DNA of 64,000 nt, taken from assembly GCA_003996215.1 (NCBI GenBank), contig QJPP01000003.1, forward strand, positions 1,612,001 through 1,676,000. Direction: 5' to 3'. Source of the DNA: Jaltomata sinuosa (lineage: Eukaryota > Streptophyta > Magnoliopsida > Solanales > Solanaceae). The notes below the pieces were generated by a model. It worked only from the letters and a program-made list of their open reading frames with translations. It had not been told where the DNA came from and did not search any database. This document shows positions 55,434-64,000 of this stretch, one piece after another (within the stretch, counting starts at the first letter, position 1; each line of letters begins with the position of its first letter). The translations under genes and the position numbers were made by a program.

Positions 55434-57931
55434 CCAATGCGTCGATAACATTCATAAGTTTGATGAATGGGGTATTTAAGTAGTATTTGGATTCCTTCGT
55501 AATTATGTTTATCAATGATATTTTGATCTACCCCAAGAGTAGGGAGAAGCATACTAATCATCTTCGTTTTATGTTGGACATCTTGAAGCGCCAGAAGCTT
55601 AATGCGAAGTTCTCCAAGTGTGAATTTTGGTTGACTTCAGTTGCGCTCTTGGGGTATGTAGTGTCAGAAAAGGGGGTGATGGTATATTCCCAGAAAATTG
55701 AAGCAGTCAAGAGTTGGGTCCGGCCTAGCTCTGTGACTGAAGTGAGGAGTTTTGTTGGACTCGCAGGGTACTATCGGAGGTTTGTTAAGGATTTTTTGTC
55801 TATTGCTACTCACCTGACCAGGCTGACATAGAAAGATGTACCATTCGTGTAGTCCAACAAGTGCGAGGAGAGCTTCCAAAAGCTCAAGACATTTCTGACC
55901 ACGGCTCCTATATTGTCCTTGTCGGTTGAAGGTAAAGACTCTATTGTTTATTGTGATGCTTCACATTCTAGTTTGGGTGTTGTGTTGATGCAGGATAAGA
56001 ATGTGATAGCCTATGCATCTAGGTAGTTGAAGGTGCATGAGAAGTACTATCCGACTCACGACTTAGAGTTGGTAGTAGTGGTCTTTGCACTCAAGATTTG
56101 GAGACACTATCTCTATGGTGTCAAGTGTGAAGTGTTCACTGATCATCGCAGTCTGCAGCATGTCTTCACTCAGAAGGATTTGAATTTGAGGCAGAGAAGG
56201 TGGAAAGAGTTATTGAAGGACTATGATGTGACCATTCAATATCATCCGGGCAAGGCTAATATGGTGGCAGACGCATTGAGTCGGAAGACCGTTAGCATGG
56301 GTAGTTTGGCTTGTTTGGGGGTGTCCAAACGACCACGAGCAAGGGAAAATTCGGGCCTTGGAGGCCAAGTTCATGCACTTGGGTGTTTCAGAACAAGGTG
56401 GATTGTTGGCCAGCATTGAGGTCAAAGCCACCTTCATAGAGGAAATAAAGGCCAAACAGTTTCAGGATCCAAAATTGAGTAAGCTTCGAGGTAAGGTAAT
56501 ATCCGGGGAATCCATGGATGTCACGTTAGACTCTGGTGGAGTACTAAATTTCAGAGGAAGGATTTGTGTTCCTCGGGTTGATGATATAATTCAGAAAATC
56601 TTGGCAGAAGCTCATGGTTCGCGGTACTCAATTCATCCGTGTGTGACTAAAATGTACAGGAACTTGAGGCAACATTACTGGTGGCTCGGAATAAAAAGGG
56701 ACATAGTCGATTTTGTGTTCAAGTGTCAGAATTGCCAGCAGGTAAAGTATGAGCACCAGAGAGTTGCATGACTACTTCAGAGGATGCCTATTCCAGAGTG
56801 GAAGTGGGAAAGGATAGCCATGGACTTTGTGGTGGGTCTTCCCAAGACATTGGGGAAGTATGACTCCATTTGGGTCATTATTGACAGGCTGACCAAGTCC
56901 GCTCATTTCATTCTGGTCAGGGTAGATTACAACTCACAACAATTGGCTAAGATATACGTGAAAGAGATTGTGAGATTACATGTGGTGCCACTGTCCATCA
57001 TTTTAGACAGGGGTACGCAGTTCACCTCTAAATTTTGGGGCAAGCTACATAAAGAGTTAGGCACGCAACTCACTTTTAGCACCGCCTTCCATCCTCATAC
57101 TGATGGTCAGTCGGAGAGGACGATCCAGGTATTGGAGGATATGCTGAGAGCATGTGTGATGGACTTCGGGGGTCATTGGGACCAGTTTCTACCGTTGTGC
57201 GAGTTCTCATCCAACAATAACTATCACTCCAGTATTGACATGGCACCATTTGAGGCGTTGTATGGGAGGAGCTGCGGATCACCGTTTGGGTGGTTTGAGG
57301 AAGGCGATGTAAAGCCTTTGGGAGTGGAATTGGTAAAGGAATCACAGGAAAAGGTAAGGGGCATTCAGGCCAAGTTGCTGGCTGCCAAAGCAGGCAGAAG
57401 GAGTATGCAGATCGCAAGGTCCGGGACATGGAATTTCAGGTTGGTGAACAGGTATTGTTGAAAGTGTCACCAATGAAGGGAGTTATGCGGTTTGGTAAGA
57501 AGGGCAAGCTTAGCCCTAGGTTCATCGGTCCGTTTGAGGTTCTTGAGATTGTGGGGCCAGTGGCTTACAAGTTAGCACTGCCGCCCAGTTTGTCAGGTGT
57601 CCATCCGGTATTCCATGTATTCATGCTTAAGCGATACCATGGGGATGGAGACTACATTATCAAGTGGGATGAGGTGCTTTTCGATAAGGATCTTTGTTAT
57701 GAAGAGGAACCAGTCTTGATTCTTGCTCGGGATGTCCGGAGGTTGAGGACAAAGGTGATTGATATGGTGAAGGTTCAGTGGAAGCATCGTTCGGTTGAGA
57801 AAGCCACTTGGGAAACCGAGAAGGACATGCGGGACAAGTACCCTCAATTGTTTGAGAATTCAGGTATTACACTTTTCTTTCTTTATTTCTGTAAATTTGG
57901 GTTTGATTGTTCGGGGATGAACGATGGATAA
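55434..57931 (+). pseudogene. pol: Chromovirus pol: RT C-terminal half, RNase H, integrase, chromodomain-like tail
   Basis: RT resumes after the Athila insertion. The catalytic motif reads FIND (Asn codon 55514-55516) where FIDD or YVDD is expected. RNase H shows YCDASHSSLGVVL and a later HDLELVVVVFALK. Integrase shows the HHCC zinc region, AMDFVVGLPK, ILDRGTQFTSKF and DGQSERTIQV, so the D, D and E are all present. The tail ends with VEKATWETEKDMRDKYPQLF, typical of chromovirus C-termini. Stops occur near 55472, 55829, 55851, 56024 and 56769. Frameshifts lie near 56325 and 57390. It is non-functional. Confidence 0.92.
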
Positions 57932-58416
57932 ATTGGTATCTGTTGTGATGACCGGGTCCATCATTACGGATAGTCCAATCATGCCAAGTTTTAGAGTTAG
58001 AAAACTCTGAGTTTGGGAGTTTGAAATTCTGGGTTAGGCTAGTCTCGACCGGTTTAGGGGAGAGGTGTGGTCTAGAGTAATCTGGGTAAGGATTGGGTTG
58101 GAGGTCTTGTATTGAGCTAGTTTTCCTCGTAGCTAACACATAGAGGAGTCCCGGGGACTTTTTAGAATCGAATTCGGGTAAGTAGAACTCCCAGAATCGA
58201 GGTTGACGTGAATGGGTTATTTCGGTATGTCGGAAAAATAAGTGTATTGTAAAATGGACTAATTTTGGAGGTTTTATGACTTTCTGTCCTGTGTCAACCG
58301 CTATAGCGGTTGACACTCCGCCACAGCTATCTCCGTTGTAGCGGAGAAATTACCGCTACAGCAGAAGTCAACGTCGGTTAGCCTCCACCATAGCGGACGA
58401 CTCCGCTACGGCAGTA

Positions 58417-58488
58417 CCGCTATAGCGGAGCGGACCGCTATAGCGGAGCGGACCGCTATAGCGGAGCGGACCGCTATAGCGGAGCGTG
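58417..58488 (+). repeat. Palindromic 18-bp tandem repeat, four copies
   Basis: CCGCTATAGCGGAGCGGA begins at 58417, 58435, 58453 and 58471. Each unit holds the perfect 12-bp palindrome CCGCTATAGCGG. Related single palindromes lie at 58300-58315 and in the other LTRs (19313 and 24112). Confidence 0.95.
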
Positions 58489-59216
58489 GCGGGATTTAAT
58501 GCATAAACATTCCCCAAAACATTCAGTTTTCACAATTTCATTTTGGGAGAAGGGCAAGGCGATTCCAGACGATTTTCCTCCATTTTCCATTATTTTTCTT
58601 CCCTAAGGTAAGATTTCTACTCCCCAATCTTCGTACTACTTTCCCTACGCGGTAGAATTGCTAGGAGGGAACTTGGGAAAAGGTTGGAATAACCCAGGGA
58701 TGGTAGAATCCGGGGAAGAAGGGGGATTCTAGGCATGAAAGTTCTTGGGTATTGTTAAAAGTAAGGTATTATGATCGTATGTTGTTAAATTCTCTATTTT
58801 TATCCGTAAAAATGATAGAACTAGGAAAATTAATGACGGAAAACCCGAGAAAAAGGGTAGAATAATTATGGTTGGTCTGGGGTATGGAATTTAGTGTAAG
58901 CCGGGTAATCCGCAGGCCTTGTTTGTTAATTTGAGTACTTGTATGTTGTTTTAGACCAAGAACGAGAAAGAAATTCGGAACACGGAAAAGCTCGGGTTGA
59001 GTAGAGCTTGGATCATTTCGAGGTAGGTGATGGCTTACGATTCCTGTGAATGTTGTATACATTGTACTCTTATCTAAGTGTTTGTATGAATTGCATGACT
59101 TAGAGGAATTGTGTAGAATGTCTAAGGGTCATGTTTTACAGTCTGTGAATTGAACGGTGTGTTGCTTGTTGGTTTATAAGTTGTTTGTTCATTATTTTGA
59201 CTGTGAATTATTGACA

Positions 59217-59360
59217 TTCGGTTGGCTCGGGTACCACGCCTGGTATGGGTCGGTTGGCTCGGGTACCACGCCTGGTATGGGTATAACAAATGGTTGGATC
59301 GGGTACCACGCCTGGTATGAACTACTAACGGTTGGCTCGGGTACCACGCCTGGTACGGGT
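59217..59360 (+). repeat. LTR sub-repeat, four copies with GGTACC core
   Basis: GGGTACCACGCCTGGTA recurs four times at 32 to 41 bp intervals, mostly preceded by GGTTGGCTC or GGTTGGATC. It is the same motif as at 20355-20505. Confidence 0.92.
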
Positions 59361-60197
59361 TTATTTTACTGCATTATTGCATTGCATTAACTGTTATTGG
59401 TTTCGTGACTGGACCGGGCTATTTATTTGAATTGTGATATTCGTTGGTGGTCCTTTAGTGATTGGAAATCCTGTTATATCTGTGTAGTTGGTCTTGGAGT
59501 AGGCCGGGTTGTCTGTTTAACACTTAAGTGTTACTTAGAAGGGATCCCAGGGTGGGTCCGGGCTAGGCAAAAAGGATGATTTAGTAAATTCTGTGTTTGT
59601 GGCTTAGAGTTATAAAAGGTGGAGTTCATGTGGGAACAAGCTAGGTAGAGACTTGTAGTCTAGGGGAGCCTATTGACTTGTTGCATATTTTTCGTACTTA
59701 TACTTGATTTGATGTACTGTTTATACACTATTTATTTGGAACTGGCTGATGATCCTACCAGTCCACATTGGTGGTGTACTGATACTGCACTTGCTTTTTC
59801 TTCTTGTGAGTACATGCAATCTTCCAGCGGCTGAGACGCAACCTCATCTGTAGTGCCAGCGTTTCCAGACTTCAAGGGTGAGCCGCTTGATCGAGCTGCC
59901 TTGAATCTATCATTAGGGTTGTAACCCATTTGTTTCGAACTTAGACTATTTTCTTATATTTTGGGGTTGCATCCCCGCACTCTAGACATTGGTAGAATTA
60001 TTTGGTACTGCGACTTTCAGATTCTAGGGAAAATTTTCGCAGGTTAACTTAATGAGGTTTTATTATTATTATTGAATTGCTAGTTTACTTTTATGCACTG
60101 ATTTTGAGCTACTAGAACGATTAAGTTTTTATGGAAGTGATGGTTCGCTCACCCGGGGGTTGGGTGAGTACCACTCATGGTGGTCTGGGTCGTGACA

Positions 60198-61325
60198 AAA
60201 ATGAATTATGCATGCAATATAGATATATTATAAATATTTTAAAATGTATTATGCTTGTCTGGTAAAAAATTGGCACAATATATTATAAGTATATTAAAGT
60301 GTGCGATAAATGTATTATCCATAAATAAAATTTGTATTATATGTATTTTATAAATTGTTCTCTGCAATACGTACTAAAATTGTATTATAAATGTATTATA
60401 AGTGACGAGTGAAAAAAAAAATCATTGCTATAAATGATAAATATTTTCTTAATATAACATATCTATGTAAGTTTTTCGAAAAATAATTAGTAAGAGTATT
60501 TGAATATTCATCATATGACATCAAATACCTAAATTTCTCGTTTGATTAGATCTATTAATTAATCTCAGAATTATTTATCCATCATTAGTACTAAAATAAT
60601 GAGATTAGTTTTTCTTTTGGTTAAATTTTAGGTCCGTGGACCATTTTATTGATTAAAAGTTAAAAGGCCGACGACCAATGTTCAACAACAAAAAGGAAAA
60701 GGACCAGCCCAAAGTTGGTCTGGCCCAAAAAGGAAACAAAAATCCTACTACTATAAACAAATATTTGAGCTTTGTTGAAGAGTAGTCAGTACTCTTTCCT
60801 TTCAATCGTCGCCTCCGTCTCTTCATGTTGCCGGAGGAATTCCAAGCTGAGATGGCTGCTCCTGTGGGTGTTGTTCCAGCTCACGCCATGGTTCTTTTGG
60901 TGCGGGTAATTAGTTATCTCATATAAATGATGAAATAACTAACCCCATAAAATATTTTAATTCATAAGATAACTTTATATATCTCATTCTCATACCAAAC
61001 AACCCCTTAGAGTTGTGTAGGAACAATTTTAAAAAGAAATAAAGTTCTTTTCCATGTGAATTTGAAAACTAATGATTTATATAAAGTTCTTGTATGTGCA
61101 TGTGAAGGTAGTATATTTTTTAACCTCAAAAATGGGTAAGATGTTTGGTATGTTTGAAATTGGGTTGTTTAAAACTATCCTTTCTACATTCAATTCAAAG
61201 TTTCTTGCATAGTTCGATGTAGCTGGCGACAAGAGCTTCTGACATAAAATTTGAATAGTTAGGAGTTGATATACTGGGGCAAATTTTTTATTATTTTCAT
61301 AACTTATTTTATATTGATATTTTTT
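60198..61325. other. AT-rich spacer, possible first exon and MITE remnant
   Basis: TGTATTATAA-like short repeats occupy 60230-60410. At 60825-60908 an ATG frame of 28 codons (MLPEEFQAEMAAPVGVVPAH and on) ends at GGTGCGGGTAATTAG, which could be a splice donor. I do not recognise it. At about 60905-61012 an AT-rich piece ending ACCAAACAACCCC looks like one end of a MITE. Confidence 0.35.
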
Positions 61326-62209
61326 AGAGAAAACGCATAAAGACTCCCCTAAAGTTGGTCGACATTTGAAAGTAGATACCTAAATTTTACGGGGGTCCTA
61401 TTACCCACTCAACTAATTCTATCATTGTAAATACTCCATTTTGACCCATTTTTTCATCAGATGTGATCTCACGTTTGAAGAGCGCGTGAGTGAATGAAAC
61501 TGTTGTTACAAACCAATAAAAAAAAAGTCATGTTGCATGGTTAACTTAAATCTTTTCTTTATAAAAGACACCCATCTTCTCAACCTCCCCCAAACTCCAT
61601 TAATAGCCATTGAAGAAGCTTCTCCAAAAAAAAAACTTTCTCCTCCTCAACGAAATCAGATAGAAAAGAAAGATCACTACTAAGATGTTTTCCCCATAAA
61701 AACTACTTTTATACCAAAATAATCACAAAAAATAACTATTACACAAAAAAAATTGAACATTTTTACAGAAATAAAAGAAATCGTGAAGAACCCTAACCTG
61801 TAAGCTTTTACTATTTTATTTACTATGCTATTTTTGATACCACAATCTCAGAAATTAACAAAGACGCTGACAATTTTGGTTGACTATCAATGTTAGCTTT
61901 TTACTTTTGAAATTTTGATTGATTTAGGAGAGAAGAAATATCTAGAAGGGGGTAAAGTCAAAAGAGGGCGGGCTAGGGTAAAACTCGACTTTTTTTACAA
62001 GGGCTGGGTAATTAAATTTATTATTAATATTTAATTTGGGGGTGAGACACATGCGCCCCTTTTGAAACAAAAGATGGTGAGATAATCGATCAAAATGGGG
62101 TATTTACAATAATAGAATTAGTTGAGTGAGGTAATAAAACTCCCATAAAATTTAGATGTCTACTTTCAAATATCGACCAACTTTAGAGGGGTCTTGATAC
62201 ATTTTCTCT
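61326..62209. mobile_element. Mutator-like MITE with long inverted ends, 884 bp
   Basis: The left end AGAGAAAACGCATAAAGACT and the right end complement run for about 150 bp, sharing AAAGTTGGTCGA(C/T)ATTTG and GAAAGTAGA. The flanking nonamers ATATTTTTT and ATTTGTTTT agree at seven of nine positions, the duplication length of Mutator-like elements. The interior has no transposase. Confidence 0.75.
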
Positions 62210-64000
62210 ATTTGTTTTTATAAATTTATGATGTAATCACGTAACAAAGACACGTCCACAAAATCTTTAAAGCAAGAATACTAAAAAAAATGAAATTTTT
62301 ACCTAAATAATATCTTTTAAATGCATTATTACTCTATATAGGCTACTTTTATTTTATTACAGATTATAACTTACTTTTACTCTCAACAGTTAATTAGTCT
62401 CACTCACACTTTCCTCATCTCCTTCTCCCTCCAACCTCTTCCGGCGAACAACAGCAACCATGCACCCCGCCTCCCATTTTTCTCTCTCAGCTTCACAACA
62501 CCACCAAATAGACCCATGAACAATAAATTGCATAGCAATCAAATCGAAAAATCACCAAACTCCAATCAAAAATCACGAGCTCCGGCGAGCTCCATGAAAA
62601 CCAGCGAAATGGAGACCCAAAAGCTCCCACCACCAGTAACCACGACCAAATGACCCCCATTTTAAGGATATCTCTCATTCCAATCAGATCTTGGGAAATA
62701 TTGACCGGAGCAGCAGAAATTCGTGGTGATCTGAATTCACCGGAGCTTAGAGCTTGCCGGTTGATGATGGATTTCGTTGAAAATAGAGCAAGAAGGCTGT
62801 TTCGTGACAGTTTTCAGGTGGGTTTGACGGTTGATTGTGGGTTTCGCTGGAAATGGAGCGAAAAAGCTGTTTTGTGGTAGTTTACAGGTGGGTTTATGAC
62901 AAGTTGGAAGGTGAAACAAGTTGTATTAAATTTGTATTAAATATAAGGGATAGTTGTAATACAATTCGAATTTAATATTATATATTGTTATGAATTTGAT
63001 AGTTGTTATTTCATAACAAATATAATACATTTCTAACAATGTAAACTATTTCAAGTAGTACGAAAATATTTGAAATTCATATATAATACTTATAATATAT
63101 TTGTATTAAAAATATTTTAATTATGTATTCACTACGTGCATTGAAACATGCTTATAATATTATAATATATCAAATTTGAAATGTATTACAATTGTTGTTT
63201 ATTTTTTCCTCTTATTAATGATATTAAAAACGTATTATACTTGAATTTCAAACATTCAAATACTATTCAAATTAGTTTATGTGTTAGTAGTACATTAAAA
63301 TTGTGTTAGAATTGTATTATATATGTAATTAGCTTATTTAGCTATTTTTGATAAGAAAAGTAAGGCTATAATCTAAAAGAGTAAATTATACTATAATTCA
63401 TAAATAATATTTTATAATATATTATCTAGATAAAAAGGCCTAAAAAAATTACACCAAAAATAAGACAATTTATTCATGATAACATAATAAAGTAAACAAC
63501 AAAGAATGAAAATCATATGGTTCAATAACAGGATATAACGTAAGAGGATTAATCATGTTAAAATTTAATTATTAAGTTTCTAGTAGAAATAAGATTAAGT
63601 ACTATGAATTAAGTTTCTAATCTCCTTAATAAAATAGTTAAGGGTAAACAAATCGTTCAATATTTGAAGGATATTTTGGTCAATCAATATTTATATTTAT
63701 ACTTTTATAATAGAATACGTGTTTTGCACGTGTGTATCGCATTAATTAATAATAAATATATTTAAAAAATAAATTATTATCATTTACCCCATTTAAAAAA
63801 ATGGATTTGGCTCCGCTCCATTAATTTTTGCTCAAGTAATTATCAATGCACATTCGGATGGTTGACATGTGAACTAATAAATATAAAAAGTTGTGATTGC
63901 TTTTTATAGCTTATTTACTATTTTTAATGTATTTTTTATTAATAGTAATGCCAAAAGATATGAGACTAATTCTTTATTTATTTATTTTTGATAGAATTAC
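62210..64000. other. AT-rich spacer, no gene defended
   Basis: A less AT-rich patch at 62440-62890 (CCGGCGAGCTCC, GAAATGGAGACCC) looks like an untranslated region or a captured gene scrap. Its frames (62493-62678 minus, 62650-62880 plus) show no domain. Short TTGTATTA-type repeats follow from 62925. At 63716-63738 ACGTGTTTTGCACGT forms a small hairpin of the kind seen in dispersed plant repeats. Confidence 0.4.

Larger units (their letters stand above)
46932..57943 (+). mobile_element. Internal region of a Ty3/gypsy chromovirus, decayed
   Basis: It runs from a truncated gag through protease, RT, RNase H and integrase to a chromodomain-like tail, and is followed by the 3' LTR at 57944. The gag end is cut by the Ogre LTR at 46931, and RT is split by the Athila-like element (48164-55433). 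The domain order pro-RT-RH-IN and the C-terminal tail place it with plant chromoviruses (Del/Tekay-like). Confidence 0.88.
57944..60197 (+). mobile_element. Ty3/gypsy 3' LTR, 2,254 bp
   Basis: It begins TGTGATGACCGGGTCC shortly after the pol stop and ends GGGTCGTGACA. Both ends and the GGTACCACGCCTGGTA repeats relate it to the LTR at 18894-22917. The flank after it (AAAAATG) gives no match to any upstream flank in the window. The plus frame at 59157-59390 is a repeat translation and not a gene. Confidence 0.85.

Noticed and set aside
18894..60197. One intact gypsy element spanning both gypsy LTRs
   Set aside because: The LTRs at 18894 and 57944 differ greatly in length and sequence, the flanks do not match, and an LTR fragment at 24745 shows at least one more copy.
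63716..63738. Hairpin ACGTGTTTTGCACGT as a Helitron 3' end
   Set aside because: No CTRR terminus follows at the right distance and no TC start could be placed.

Overview
This window is nuclear DNA of a flowering plant. It has an initiator tRNA-Met of plant type, inserted plastid and mitochondrial fragments, AT-rich spacers and dense plant transposons. The repeat vocabulary (Stowaway and hAT MITEs, Ogre/Tat, Athila and chromovirus-like Ty3/gypsy elements with recurrent LTR sub-repeats) looks most like Solanaceae; that assignment is inference from memory, not a search result. I see no complete host protein-coding gene. The only intact host gene I would defend is tRNA-iMet at 9646-9717 (minus).

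Layout. 1-5100: AT-rich flank with a Stowaway MITE (535-783), a large foldback-like inverted-repeat element (1438-4605) carrying nine copies of a 112-bp tandem unit between a pyrimidine arm and a purine arm, and another MITE (4627-4904). 5110-6990: a mosaic organellar insertion with a plastid petA 3' end, a scrap of rbcL, a piece of mitochondrial 18S rRNA, the 5' part of plastid ycf1 and a plastid-type trnN-GUU. 7000-12380: AT-rich DNA with a 61-bp minisatellite, the tRNA gene and an apparently exact 349-bp tandem duplication. 12386-14700: a solo Ty3/gypsy LTR with perfect 5-bp target duplications. 15367-18893: a cluster of MITEs.

18894-60197 is a retrotransposon nest. A gypsy 5' LTR with a tRNA-iMet primer site (itself hit by a hAT element) and a fragment of a related LTR lie on the left. 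A 22-kb Ogre/Tat element on the minus strand follows (24943-46931): LTR of about 5 kb, extra ORF1, gag-protease with a G-patch, a 201-bp spliceable intron, then RT, RNase H, a second RNase H and integrase. To its right is a decayed plus-strand chromovirus (gag to integrase and chromodomain-like tail, 46932-57943) with its 3' LTR (57944-60197). A minus-strand Athila-like element (48164-55433) that encodes only gag and protease interrupts the chromovirus reverse transcriptase.

Order of events: the Athila-like element is younger than the chromovirus it splits. The Ogre polyprotein is nearly intact, but its two LTRs differ strongly and its flanks do not match, so the present 22-kb unit looks recombinant. 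60198-64000 is AT-rich with a Mutator-like MITE (61326-62209).

No function here points to a host operon or pathway. The biology is retrotransposon structure, promoter architecture and recombination. All identifications come from reading motifs and repeats by eye; no database search was run.
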